Notes under the pieces: model-generated
Database searches by the model: none
What the model saw: the letters and a program-made list of their open reading frames with translations, nothing else
Told to the model about the DNA's origin: nothing
From: Saxidomus purpurata
Taxonomy: Eukaryota > Mollusca > Bivalvia > Venerida > Veneridae
Reading direction: 5' to 3'
Length of the DNA stretch: 64,000 bases
Assembly (NCBI GenBank): GCA_022818135.1
Contig: JAFMSR010000005.1
Location: 18,227,716-18,291,715, forward strand
Part shown: in pieces, positions 25,773 through 39,200 of the stretch
How positions within the stretch are numbered: position 1 is the first letter of the stretch
How the letters are laid out: every line of letters starts with the position of its first letter
Translations under genes and position numbers: made by a program

Positions 25773-26846
25773 CTAGAGCTATCACTAAATGTGATTAATA
25801 CCCCCAGAAGACTGCTTTATACACTGAGGAAGTTCGTAGTAACAGAATACCTTGCCAAAAAAAAACTAAAATAGGAATATTGTTCTTCACAATAACTCTG
25901 TAATTAGTCAAGATTGAGTTATGGTTCTTGTACACTGCACTCCTCTCATTGTGCTGGACCATTGTATGAAGTTGTATTGCATTCCAACCAGTAGTTTTCA
26001 AGTTATGCTCTGCGACAAGGAAAAGTAAAAATGGACAATAACTCTGTAATGAGTCAAGATAGAGTTATGGTTCCTGTGCACTGCACTTCCTCTCAATGTA
26101 CTCGACCATTGTATGAAGTTAAATTGAATTCAAACCAGTAGTTTTCAAGTTATGCTCCGGACAAGGAAAAGTAACAAAGGGCAATAACTCAGTAATGAGT
26201 CGAGAAAGAGTTATGGTTTTTGTGCACTGCACTTCCTCTCAGTGTACTTGACCATTGTATGAAGTTGTATTGAATTCCAACCAGTAGTTATCAAGTTATG
26301 CTCTGCGACAAGGAAAAGTAAAAATGGGCAATAACTCTGTAATGAGTCAAGATAGAGTTATGGTTCCTGTGCACTGCACTTCCTCTCAATGTACTCGACC
26401 ATTGTATGAAGTTGTATTGAATACCAACCAGTAGGTTTCAAGTTATGCTCCGGACAAGGAAAAGTAACAAAGGGCAATAACTCTGTAATGAGTGTAGAAA
26501 GAGTTATGGTTTTTGTGCACTGCACTTCCTCTCAATGTACTTGACCATTGTATGAAGTTGTATTGAATTCCAACCAGTAGTTTTCAAGTTGTGCTCCGGA
26601 TAAGGAAAAGTAATAAAGGGCAATAACTCTATACATACTCAAGATAGAGTTATGGTTCTTGTGCACTGCACTTCCTCTCAATGTGCTTGACCATTGTATG
26701 AAGTTGTATTGAATTCCAACTAGTAGTTTTCAAGTTATGCTCCGGACAAGGAAAATGCAACAGACCGCCTGACCAACCGACCGACTGACCAACCAACCAC
26801 TGGGTGACTCCTATTTACCCCCCCAAACTTCATTTCGGGGGTATAA
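25773..26846 (+). mobile_element. Core-repeat element 3 (shares ends with the element at 55.25 kb)
   Basis: Starts CTAGAGCTATCACTAAATGTGATTAATACCCCC, with hairpin ATCAC/GTGAT (25781-25795) and ATACCCCC (25798-25805). The inverse GGGGGTAT is at 26837-26844. The core is six units of about 146 bp marked by AATAACTCTGTAATGAGTC-like words (ACTC at 25895, 26041, 26187, 26334, 26480, 26626). A GACC-rich linker (26763-26803) precedes the 3' end. No protein is encoded. Confidence 0.75.
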
Positions 26847-26929
26847 CAAGTTCAATAACGAAGAAAGTTTCTGTAGTTTACTGAATCATTCTCGAACACA
26901 AATTCCATATGTGTTATCACAATCGGAAA

Positions 26930-27130
26930 GAGGGACAGGACAGCAAGTTTTTCATCACTGCTGGGTAGACTGAGGCAAGTGGCAATAATGTCTTTGCCCA
27001 AGGACACGCCTCTACTTTTTTTAGTAATAAAAATCTGCTATACAAGATAAACCCAAGCTGCTTCTGAAACTGGAAACTTTCTGCCCAGAGAGATAAAAAT
27101 TCGACCCCAATCTCTGAAAAACTGAAGTGA
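26930..27130 (-). mobile_element. Possible SINE remnant
   Basis: Contains ATGTCTTTGCCCAAGGACAC (26988-27007), a word common near the 3' part of tRNA-derived elements, and a weak B-box-like GGGGTCGAATTTT on the minus strand (about 27098-27110). Too decayed for firm boundaries. Confidence 0.3.
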
Positions 27131-27379
27131 AGAACATTCAGTAATATTTGCTGCGCACTATATAAAAATCTAAAATAATTTCATTAAATGAAAGATTTCT
27201 CTGTTGAGTAATAAGTGACAATCACAGGGACCAATGCCTTAACTGCCTTTCCAATTCTGTGTGTAACTGATGGTTTTATGAATCTGGCAAGAAAGCTGAA
27301 ATCATGCTAAACAATATGCTGAGACATCTTCTTTCCATTTCACACCAGTCCTAGAAAGTTAAGAACAATAGTCTACTAA

Positions 27380-28270
27380 TAATGATGGTCTCAAGTCCAA
27401 GAGGACAGTTTTGAGTCTACAATTTCAGTCTCTTAAACATAGTTTCAGTGTCAACACTACAGATTTAGTCTCAAGTCTAAGAAAACATGCAAGTTGAAAG
27501 ATTATACAATCTAAGAATAAAATCAAAATCCAGAATAACAGTATTGATATGTCAGCCCGGATAGCTCAATAGGTAGAGCACGAGACTTGTAATCTTGGGG
27601 TTGTGGGTTCGATTCCCAGGGCTGACCAACTAAAATTACTAACAGTCTTTCGGATGAGACTTAAAACTGAGGTCCCATGTATGGGTGAAAACCTGGCATG
27701 ATAAAGAACCAGGGGTGTCTCTGGAATTTGGACGCTTTCTGTATCTTGCACTATCCCCCGAAACCTAAAATAACTAAACTCTTCTGGGGGCATTGGTCAT
27801 ATGGGAAACCGGTACCAACAATAAAACCCTAATATACCATACCATACCATACAGTATTGAAGTCTCAAATCCAGTTTCTAGTCTTAATGTACAGTAACTG
27901 TTACAGTCTTTTAATTGCAGACCCGATATATTCTGAAATGTAACAGTACCGTCTCAAGTCTTAGTATATATAACAATTACAATTCAAAGCCAGTAGATCT
28001 AAGTTCACAGTTTCAGCCTAAAAACAGTGCCAATCTGTAATGTATAGTCTCAAAAATATCTAGAGTTCATAGTTTTAGTGTCATCTATTAGTATACAAAC
28101 CAAGAAACTTTTCAAGTCGACTACAAATTACATTTGAAGTCTCAAAAAAATTTAAAGTCTATAACTACAGTTTCAGGCCTAAGATTAATGAAGACTACCG
28201 TAGACTAATGTCTAAAGTCTAATAAAGATACAGCATGTTGAAGACTACAGACTTCCTACAGCCTAATGAA
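27380..28270 (+). repeat. Degenerate AGTCTCAAGTC-type repeat region
   Basis: Short words such as GTCTCAAGTC, AGTCTAA, CAGTTTCAG and TACAG recur irregularly from about 27380 to 28270, on both sides of the SINE at 27548-27850. It reads as an old, strongly decayed tandem array. Confidence 0.5.
27548..27850 (+). mobile_element. tRNA-derived SINE with target-site duplication
   Basis: The head at 27555-27628 resembles a tRNA with A box ATAGCTCAATAGGTAGAGC (27561-27579), an anticodon loop CTTGTAA (TGT) and B box GGGTTCGATTCCC (27605-27617). The body contains GTCTTTCGGATGAGACTTAAAA and a GATAAAGAACC word shared by widespread metazoan SINEs. The tail is (ATACC)n. A perfect 10-bp duplication ACAGTATTGA flanks it (27538-27547 and 27851-27860). 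The acceptor stem is not properly paired, so this is not a tRNA gene. Confidence 0.9.
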
Positions 28271-30903
28271 GTACGAAACTCAGAACTAAACTAATGGAAA
28301 TTAGTAGAAAATTAAACCTGAAGAAAGAAATACTGTATGAAGACCATAATGATTTATGAAATCAGATAAAAACCTGTCAAGCAGTTAATCATAAATGAAA
28401 CAAGAGCTTCCCTGCATTGTCTCCTTCACCTGGTTACCATACCTAATACTAGTAGTTTTTGAAGTTTATAATTATTGGGGAGTAAAAATTAGCCATTAAA
28501 ATGCAGCATCAGGAAAATGAAAGAGGGAAACTATGTCACAACACAAGTTCTTCTCTTTGCATGTCAAGTATCACAATGAAAAAGCATAGAAGGCAGTTCA
28601 CGAAATAATTCATTAAATTTTATTTAGTTCATTATAATTTTGTGTTTAAACTGGTCACTTAAACAACCTTATATCAAACTGAGACTATATGACTTTTTGT
28701 TTATATGAAATTTGTCGATCAATACAGAAAAAGTAGAGACCACACTATGAGCATCACCTTAAATGGAAAAATAGAGATAACAAAAGCTAGGTAAACAGAC
28801 TTATGGATTTTGTGAAATTAAATTATTTGCAAACAATGCACTCCAGAATGTCATATACCAGACGTGTATCTTGCTAACTATATTGATCTAATGTACATTT
28901 TAACCCACTTATTATATCTGTTTATATTCCTCTCTCTGGAAAAATGAACAAAGAAGGAGAAAATACAACACATTACTCATATAGAGTATGCTATTTTGAA
29001 TGACTGATACTATACTGTGCCAAGTGCTTGACTTCATTCACTTTCATATTTAAAAGTTTCAGGGTATTGCAGACAAAAAACGAAAAAAAAATCAATAAAT
29101 AACTACTAGACTGATGCAAACAGTTGTTTCCAATGAAATCCCATGAAAATAAATTGTTTTTAGATGCAAAAATTAAAATATCTAATGGAATAATACCATA
29201 ATACCCATAGCATCCTAAATGACATGCCACTGAACCAAAGTCTGACATTGAATTAAGCTGTAAATCCCCATGTTGAGCACCAGGTCCAAGTTTATCAAGG
29301 AAGTGGGTTTGAAAGGTGATTTAAAACATTTTTTACAGATAAAGATAAACTTGAGTGCTGCATGCTATCAGTTGAAGTGACAGCAGCATTTGGATCGTGC
29401 ACAAAATTGCAAATGTCCAAGAGTCATAACTCTGACAACTCTGAACTGAAATGGCAATAAATATAAAGGCATGCACAGCTACATATCATTGTGCAAGTTA
29501 TACTGTAATATTTCTCCAACTATATATTTATTATCCTCAGCTCTATGAAAGGGAGGTAATTGTTGCACATCATAAGGAATCTCCCCCCCCCCCCCCCATT
29601 TCTCTGAAAATCTACCATTAACAAAAACACCATCCAGGATAAACAGGACTTTATAGCTTCTATATTATTCCCAAATTAGGAGTAAATTAAAGATCCAGAA
29701 CCCCTGCAGGAAGCTCCAAAAATAGGTCAGCTGTCAAATGCTGTAAGGCCATACCAAATCAATTAAGCAAAAGCGTATACTGTTTCTACAAGAGTAATGT
29801 AATAAATTATGAATGAATCAGCTCTCAAAATCACCCTTCCTATGGAAATACTGTATTTCATTTATCTCGGATACCATAGCAACAAGAGTCTGTCTAAAGC
29901 ATGCTTCAAATATTAATTTCTACATTTATTCCCATGTATTAAACTGCACAGCCTAAGGCTTAAATGATTAATTATTAATTAATTAGGTTGAAAATAAAAT
30001 TCCTCTAATATTACTGGCAAAGGATGAAAAACTTAAAATTTCTCAGCTACATGAAAGGGAGGTAATTGTTGCATACCACAGGGAATATAATTATAGTGTA
30101 AGGTTTTGAACCAAGTATTGTAACTTATGAATATGTTTTGCCATTCCATACCAAGAATATTTTTCAATCAAGACATAAATGACATTTGTAAAGAAATAAC
30201 TTGAAGTAAAATCACTTAGATACAGGATTACAGTCCCTGTGACTTTACTGGCAAACATCTTATATTCAATTTATAAAAATTTTGATTTTTTATTCAAAAC
30301 AAGGCATTTTGAAAGCTTGAATTGATGGATAATCTGTAAAACCAATCAGGAACTGGTAAAGCATGATGATGACAAGACAGCATTGTTTGTAAATGTCTCA
30401 CACTTGAAGTCCTGATAGGGAACTTTTATCTTTATTGCTGTGTAAATAATAGGGGGACCACTTGACCAACTCTTCATACTTCATAGTGCTCAGGATATCC
30501 TGCCTGTACACTAACAGCTTTCTTTAGCTTTCATGACACATCCTTCCACAGATTTCATGTACATTGTACATGAAGTTTTATCAGCCTTTCATGTTTATGT
30601 TAAATGAATTTTGGTCTTTAAACAAGAGACAAACATAATGCCTTGTTTCACAGAGTTTACTAAGAGAAATGCTTTGTCACTCTACACACTGTACTTTGTA
30701 TTCTATAAAAGTAATGTGACTAACTGATTCTCTCTTTCTATACTAGGCCTACCTCTGTTGGGGCTTTATCCAGAACTTGTGTTACAATTTCTGCCAGTCT
30801 TGCTACAGGAGTATAACATGACTTCATCACATCTAACTAACAACCTCTCAACAGAGAATACAGCCAAAAGAATTATTCTGTTAACAGCAGCTGGACCTTG
30901 CTG
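28271..30903 (+). other. Intron sequence with a dispersed repeat pair
   Basis: A roughly 40-bp word, ATGAAAGGGAGGTAATTGTTGCA plus flanks, occurs at about 29545 and again at about 30050 in the same orientation. A 15-C run is at 29583-29597. No gene seen. Confidence 0.6.
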
Positions 30904-31095
30904 CATGAACTGTGCAACATAGATACTATAACTACATACACATATAACCAGCATGAACTGTGCAACATAGATACTATAACTACATACACATATAACCAGC
31001 ATGAACTGTGCAACATAGATACTATAACTACATACACATATAACCAGCATGAACTGTGCAACATAGATACTATAACTACATACACATATAACCAG
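30904..31095 (+). repeat. 48-bp tandem repeat, four perfect copies
   Basis: Units start with CATGAACTGTGCAAC at 30904, 30952, 31000 and 31048 and show no differences. Because 48 is divisible by 3, frames stay open across it on both strands; these are not genes. Confidence 0.97.
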
Positions 31096-31190
31096 CATGA
31101 TATGTCCAAGTATGAGTCGAATAGCTAGAAAATATGGTGAAATGAATACCTTATAGTTCAATAATAATGGCAAAACAATATCAGTAGCAA

Positions 31191-32003
31191 CAGCCACCTA
31201 TATACACAGCACTATAGTACAAACGACTATAGTACAAACGACATATAGTACAACCCATATAGTACAAACAGACATATAGTACAAACAGAATATAGTACAA
31301 ACAGCCACCATAGTACAAACACCTATAGTACAAACGCCACCTATAGTACAAACAGCACCTATAGTACAAACAGCCACCTATAGTACAAACAGCACCTATA
31401 GTACAAACAGCCACATATAGTACAAACAGCCACCTATAGTACAAACAGACCATAGTACAAACAGCCACATATAGTACAAACAGACTATAGTACAAACAGC
31501 CACATATAGTACAAACAGCACCTATAGTACAAACAGCCACCATAGTACAAACAGCCACATATAGTACAAACAGCCACCTATAGTACAAACAGCCACATAT
31601 ATACAAACAGCCACATATAGTACAAACAGCCACCTATAGTACAAACAGCACCTATAGTACAAACGCACCTATAGTACAAACAGCCACCTATAGTACAAAC
31701 AGCACTATAGTAAAACAGCCACGTATAGTACAAACAGCCACATATAGTACAAACAGCCACCTATAGTACAAACAGCCACGTATAGTACAAACAGCCACCT
31801 ATAGTACAAACAGCCACATATAGTACAAACAGCCACCTATAGTACAAACAGCCACCTATAGTACAAACAGCCACCTATAGTACAAACAGCCACATATAGT
31901 ACAAACAGCCACCTATAGTACAAACAGCCACCTATAGTACAAACAGCCACATATAGTACAAACAGCCACATATAGTACAAACAGCCACCTATAGTACAAA
32001 CAG
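31191..32003 (+). repeat. 19-bp minisatellite
   Basis: About 43 units of CAGCCACCTATAGTACAAA with ACC/ACA/ACG and 1-3 bp deletion variants. The left part (31200-31700) is irregular; the right part (31730-32003) is nearly regular. Minus-strand frames rich in VCTI/CGCLYY are artefacts of the array. Confidence 0.97.
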
Positions 32004-32485
32004 TTGTAACTCAGGTTAAATATTAGCTAATTAACAATATTTTCTTTTCTTATTTCACATAAATTATTCATTTAACATTCTTTGGCCAGCCCGTCACACC
32101 TGAGGGTGGGAAATCAAGAAGGTAAAAGTAAGCTTGTTCTCTGTGCTTGTAATGCACAAAGGGTAAAATTAAGGATTTTGTGACATTACTTGTGTTGAAA
32201 TTTCATAGAAAATCATCAATGCGTACAACACTGTAACATATCAGTGTCAAGTTATCGGAACAGATCTGAAAAATGATACCTTTAATATAACATGTAATAA
32301 GAATGACTACTTAATTTCAGTTTTGGTATTTAAATTACACACTTATACACTAATAGCATGAACCTTGGGGAATAGACTTTATCAACATACATAGTAAGGT
32401 GCCAATCACCTCTCTTCCTGAACATATTCATATAAATGTGAAGCAATTTAAACCTACTTCTCCTGCCATTTCTAGTTAAAAACAA

Positions 32486-33276
32486 GAGATGACATACCTT
32501 CATAACTTCACATTGACATAGGTACACTGGAGATGACATACCTTCAGAACTTCACATTGACATAGGTACACCGGAGATGGCATACCTTCAGAACTTCACA
32601 TTGACATAGGTACACCGGAGATGACATACCTTCAGAACTTCACATTGACATAATTAGACCGGAGATGACATAACTTCATAACTTGACATTGACATAGGTA
32701 CACTGGAGATGACATACCTTCATAACTTGACATTGACATTGGTACACTGGAGATGACATACCTTCATAACTTCACATTGACGTAGGTACACTGGAGATGA
32801 CATACCTTCAGAACTTGACATTGACATTGGTACAATGGAGATGACATACCTTCATAACTTCTCATTGACATAGGTACACTGGAGATGACATACATTCAGA
32901 ACTTCACATTGACATAGGTACACTGGAGATGACATACCTTCATAACTTCACATTGACATAGGCACACTGGAGATGACATACCTTCATAACTTCACATTGA
33001 CATAGGCACACTGGAGATGACATACCTTCATAACTTCACATTGACATAGGCGCACTGGAGATGACATACCTTCATAACTTCACATTGACATAGGCGCACT
33101 GGAGATGACATACCTTCATAACTTCACATTGACATAGGCGCACTGGAGATGACATACCTTCATAACTTCACATTGACATAGGCACACTGGAGATGACATA
33201 CCTTCATAACTTCACATTGACATAGGCACACTGGAGATGACATACCTTCATAACTTCACATTGACATAGGCACACG
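32486..33276 (+). repeat. 44-bp minisatellite
   Basis: About 18 units of GAGATGACATACCTTCATAACTTCACATTGACATAGGTACACTG. Left units vary (CAGAACTTCAC, TTGACATTGG); right units are nearly identical with GGCACACTGG or GGCGCACTGG ends, suggesting recent amplification at the right side. Confidence 0.97.
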
Positions 33277-36200
33277 GAATAAACAGCAATAAGGGGAGAA
33301 AATTTTGTAACATTTTTCATGAAAATTACTAGATGGCAGAGTAAGATGCAATATTTCAGAAACATCTATGCAATATACTTCCAACAAAAGTCCAAGTTCA
33401 GACACAATTCTGCAATATTTTAAACCTATTCATTGCTACTACTATTTCAAGGTGAATATATGTGTGCAGTTTTTATTCACCTTAAAAACTGAAAAAGCAT
33501 TTTGATACCACCTAGGTATCTCTTCTATAGACTAGTACAAATTCCATGGGGATTTTATTCCGCACTGCTGTGCTTAATGATGTGCCAAACATATGCCTTC
33601 TCCACCTACACTTCAAGGTGAGCTTATATGTGCTAAGTTTTATCTCAATACTTTGACCATTGAAGAAGTACTTTCAAGCCCAAAACTCATGATTGGCATT
33701 TAAGTACTGGTTCTTCCCAGGTTTGTCAAAACTCCCACTTGCAAAGTAAATATAAAAGTGAAACAGACAACAAACAAACAATCATGAGATGCATCTCATG
33801 AAGATGCTTATTAAAGTTGCAAAGTCAAAACTGCATGGACTATAACTCATGTATTATAACCACAAGAGATCCTAATGTACAGACAGTCGTCATGGTAACA
33901 ACTGTGATTAAATTCAAAACAGTCATTGAGAAAAATAAAGCCTGCAAAATCTGAAAATATAATGATTTACAAACATCATAATATGACTTCAAAATCAAAA
34001 GATGAAATTATATATCTTTAAACTGCAAAAGTAAATTATTTAATTAAAAAACGGAGGACTGGGGCGAGACGTCGGGCATAGAAATGTTATAATTCTTTCT
34101 ACAATAATGGGCAATATCATTTTTATTTTACAATTTCAATGTTTATCTTCCGTCCTTGATCAAATAAAACTTGACAGTAGAAATTCAACATGAGAAGTAT
34201 GGAAATATTTGACAATAGAACAAGTCTTAATACAATCTATAAACCCTATCTGATCTTTCTTTTCAATTTTCAATTTTAGTCTATAAAATTTCATGATAAT
34301 TGCTTCAATTCATCAATAAATAGAAAAGAATTGGGGAGCAATTTTATGGGAAAACATGTTGCAACCCATCATAAGAACAGTCAATGGAATATAATTACCC
34401 AAGCACTGATGTCATCATTTGCCATAAAACATCTTGTTTTTTCTTACCATCCGTAATACAAGTTCATATATGTTTTCCTGTGATATTGAGCAAATTTAAA
34501 AGAATATATGATTTACTTCATTATTGTTTAAACCCACATCTGCAAGGAAAATGTACATAAAACTTGAATGTTGCTTAATAAAGAACAACAAACACAAGTA
34601 AATGAGTCAATTCATTGTATTTCATATAACTTTTGTCCTCCTGTCTGGCAGCAAGAGACACTGTGACTAGTGCAGACTATGATCTGCTAACACATTCTGT
34701 GGTGTGATCATGATCTACACTGTATGTCACTCAATAAATATTTGAGGATCCCTTTATATGAAATTAATAGCTATGTTTCAATTAATACTTGTGTCCAAAT
34801 TGTCAATTTTATAAGCTGATTAATTCAATGAGTTGTTATATTGCCTAACAGATTAGCCTTCACTAACTGTACAAGTTTTCAATGTACTGCTATTTCAAGA
34901 AGTTTGCACTGACTGGCATAAGAAACATTGCGAGACCTTGGTGCTTGTTAAGTTCAATTATCAACATAATAACTTGTGTGTCATTTGCAATTGTCATAAA
35001 CTGCGTAATGTATAATATCTTTTTCATATGATATCTATTATTCAACATTTGATTAAGATTATAGATACTAAAGAAGGGCCACAACTTTGTAACAGATATA
35101 TCAAGAACTAACCAAAGCCATATTTAACATAACCAATAAAAATGCTTGAACCAAATACTTCCAACTCTAGCTGCCACCAGTGCGCACTCTCGGTCCACAC
35201 TAACTGTATTCTTTACGGTTTCCTGTCTAGCAGGAAAAATTCTACCTAGCAACCCTACAAAGAAAAACTTTGTCCTGCCTAAGTTAATAACCTTTCAATC
35301 TATTTCAGATACAGTAGTTAACGAAGTTAAAGTTAACAAAAAATGAGCTTTTCAGCAGTACACTAGTACAAAGTATAAGTCAAAAATGTAGTCAACAAAG
35401 ATGTCTACATGGAAGGAACTACTGCAGTGTTTTCAAAATCCTTGTTATACAGACAGATACTGTTTTGTGACACAAGATCAAAATAGAAGTATACAATCAC
35501 ATCCGTCTGACATTGTAAATAATTCAATGCTACTTTTACATCAAACTGACATTAACTGCATGTTTTGAGCAACTTTCACTCATTACATCAGTGCCAGCTA
35601 CCTCTATCTAACCAGCAGTAAAAACTAAGTGACTAATCATTTACTATATAGAGTAACATTATTTTTTTTTTACATTCTGTTGGATAGGAGATGTAAACAG
35701 AAAAGTCATGAAGCCAGTATGTCTCAGGTTCAAGTCTGTAACTTGGCCCGCACGCACTGACATACACCTGATCAGTATCAATTAAGGCAATGTCAACAGC
35801 TGCACATCCATGCTACCACAAGAAAACCAATGTTTATAACATCCTTTTAACAAAAACAATTTATTTTCTGAATGTCATCCTACAGCCATTGTTTCCAGGT
35901 AAATAAAATACCTGAGGTTGCTATAGTAACAATTCTGTATAATGAGGAGAAATATTCTCAATAACAACAAATAAGGCTGATTGTAGCTATCAGAGAAATA
36001 AATTACAATCATTAAAAGGTTGTGGTTGTTTTAATTGTCAGTTTTATTCACTACAGTGAACACTGTAAAGAACTAACCAGTTTGTGCCGTGCATTTATTT
36101 TTGTTAATTAATTACAATACGCACTTGTTACATTAACAGCAGCAAATGTTACAAATAGCAAAGTCAAAGAAAAGTATGTAATACAGAGAATATAGGTGAC

Positions 36201-39200
36201 CTCTTTCAACATTACTGCATGTGGTAAATGTTGTCATAATGTCCATTTTATAAAATTATTTCCTTGCTCTTCTGTCCATTTTTCACTAAAACAAGGGACA
36301 TAACTCTTTCTAAATGTAAGAGGTAGTAAGTGTAAAATAATATCTTTGTTAAGTCTCAAAAGGATTACATTGTAATAGTTTTGAATTAAAACAGTATAAT
36401 CACAGTTCCACTGACAGGATATATGGCTTAATTGCGTATTATCCTTCTGAGAAGATAAAGACAACTATTAATTAAATATTTATAATAATTTAAGGGGTTT
36501 ACGGCTCCTCATTTCTTGCCAATAAGCTCTATCATGCTTCAATAAAGAGAAAAAAATCCAGAAAATATCAATGCCTCATATTTTCTGCATTGAAAATTCT
36601 AATCATCAATACAATATCAAATGAGTCATCCTGGGAAATTATGTACAGAAGCAATTAAGAATCGAAATTACAAAATAAAATGAACAAAGAAATGTCAATT
36701 AACATTCCTGTAATTTGCCAGTGTTGATACATTATCACATTAAAATGTTGAAAGTTATAAAAATCAGTCAAAGATTATTATCACCATTAAAGGTGCCTGC
36801 AGGCCATTTTCTTTTTCACTATGGTCACTGCAAAGTCCTAACACTGGTTACCTGCTTAAAAAATTGAACAAAGAGATATACCCATACAAAATGGAAACCA
36901 GCTAGCTACATCCAGATTAAAATGGCATTTCTCTGTTACTATATTTAAAACATGTTCAATTTTTTAGAAGAACCTTCCATATTCTACAAAGGATTTTCCA
37001 AATACAACATGGATAATGACCATTCATTATTGACTGTGAAAACAATGCCTTTCCTTCAATATTAATCTGTATATTATACATGCACCTGGAGCACATTCCA
37101 TTTTCTATTCACGTATCAGTTTCTAATTATTACAAAGTCAAGTCTGCTCAAGAACAGTCTTTCAAAGGGCTCCTTTTTTGCTTCCTCATTGTAACATTCA
37201 ATGTCTCCCTTATTGCACAGATTTTGCCCCTTACAATTACTCAAATCAACATTATCTGTGACAAGACTGGACTAATAGGTAATCACTTTTTAAAACATTT
37301 TAGCAGCCATTGTTGACTTTGAATTATTGACCCACAGTAAAAGCTTTGGACAATGGTACTAATTAAACGCACTGCCCAAATATAACAGGGCCATGATATT
37401 TATCTAAAGATCAACAGTTTGTTTAAATGCCAATAACACTAGAACAAGAATAAGGCCTAAAAGCATTGATGGTTCAAGTCTTTGTAAATATTTAGTCAGT
37501 GGCTGTCAACACACCTGGGTTTTCAACAATCTTGTTTCCATGACAATAAAATACTCCTCAAACATACCTCTAAAAGCGATGTTACACAAGGGGTATGTAC
37601 TTCACATATTTCTTCAGCTAGCATATAATAGTGTATATCTTTACCATCAATAAAACACTTGACAATATTCAAGGTTTTTCAGACATTCAACACTTACTGC
37701 GCAGACTAAAGTATCAGTAATACTAACTTCATGACCTTTATCAGTAATACCTTCAGCACGCTTATTAAATCAGAATAACCGTAGGACCAGAAACAACTGC
37801 TTAAATATTTAGAATGACCTAAAGGGACGCACGACAAAGCTTTAATCGACAAGACTTTATCTATGACCAAAATCACTTGTTTTCCCCAACGGGCACTTGC
37901 ATGACACTAATAAAGCAAAAACAATACATATGATCGAGACAAAACTTATCAAGGCATAAATAAAACCAAAGAGAGACTCACGAAAACAAAGCATGTACAT
38001 GTGATAAACCAGCCATCATCAAGCACCACCCATATAGTAGAAGTATCAGTTACTGGTCCCTAGCTAGCTTGACAAACCCAGAGCTTCAAACAATATATAC
38101 ATCTATAAATATCATCACTCTTAATTAAAAACAAAATGCAAAGTTCTCAATCAAACCAATTTCATTTCAAAATGGCGTACAAAAGTACGTACACAGCAAG
38201 TAAGGACTCTTACACTGATGCAAAGATTCGGTCATAATTTGTCGATCATAATTTCTTTAACATTCTAACAAAATCTGTCAGTATCATATTCCCTAACTGT
38301 AATGCGTAAAAGCCGATGTTTGAATTAGAATTCCTATCAGGTTCAGCTTAAAGTACCTTTGTTGTGTTTGCACGTTACTAGTAGTCAATATAGCAATGAT
38401 GCTACAACTTTGAGGCAGGTGGTAGATAGGGTTTCATCAGTGTAGTCATGGAACAGTCGAGGTAAATAAGTTGCAAATGACTAACTCTTTAATAACGTAC
38501 TCCTTACAATGAAGTGGCCTATGTACTGCATTTCCACCATGTTTCTGAACACAAACAGTTCAAATCTCCTAAACATTCTCCACCACTTGCCCTCACTGCT
38601 TTCCAAGAATGCGATCGTTTTTAATGGATAATTAATTCTATATTAGGAAAACATTTTTACCTAACTTTACTCTCCTAAAGCTCCAATCATCAGCTTAATT
38701 GCAATTACCGATTTCTATTCAACAATAACAATAATTCTCGTAATTACTTTCAGGCTTGTGGCATCAAACATAACAATTAAGATTTTCCGATCAAGGCAAT
38801 TTATTATAAGGTCGGGGAAAGTGAAAATTGCACAGGTCTATTGTTTGAAAAATTTTCCTTGAATGTCATGCTGGAAATTTTGCAAATTCATTTTCAACGT
38901 ACATCAATACATGCTTTTAGGAAGAAAATTGTTTTGAATATTGATTAATATTAATGAATATTAGGACAATGTTTACCGAAAAACCTAAAGCAAACATTAT
39001 CGGCATTATTTCACCCTATCAATAGTTTGGTTACCAACAAAGGTACGTGACAATCAATGGTCATAATTGCAAATTTATCAGCTAACCTCGCAGCATATCG
39101 TGATAAAATATGACTGACGGAAGATATGTAAAAGATATTTTGTTCCCTTGATGAAGTACCTAAACCCTAAAAACAATTGAAACTTGAAACTGTCATAAAG

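Noticed and set aside
27555..27628. Possible tRNA-Thr(TGT) gene
   Set aside because: The acceptor stem does not pair in tRNA register, and the sequence continues into a SINE body with tail and target duplication.
27566..27793. Minus-strand frame containing GIEPTTPRLQ
   Set aside because: It is the antisense translation of the SINE head and body.
30766..31760. Long minus-strand open frames with repeated SCWLYVYVVIVSMLHS or CGCLYYRW-type peptides
   Set aside because: They are translations of the 48-bp and 19-bp tandem arrays. The first stays open because 48 is a multiple of three, and no start, splice or domain evidence exists.
30904..33276. CRISPR-like regular repeats
   Set aside because: Units are contiguous without unique spacers, and the context is a eukaryotic intron.
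38173..38238. 21-codon frame beginning MAYKSTYTASK
   Set aside because: Too short, with no splice or conservation evidence.
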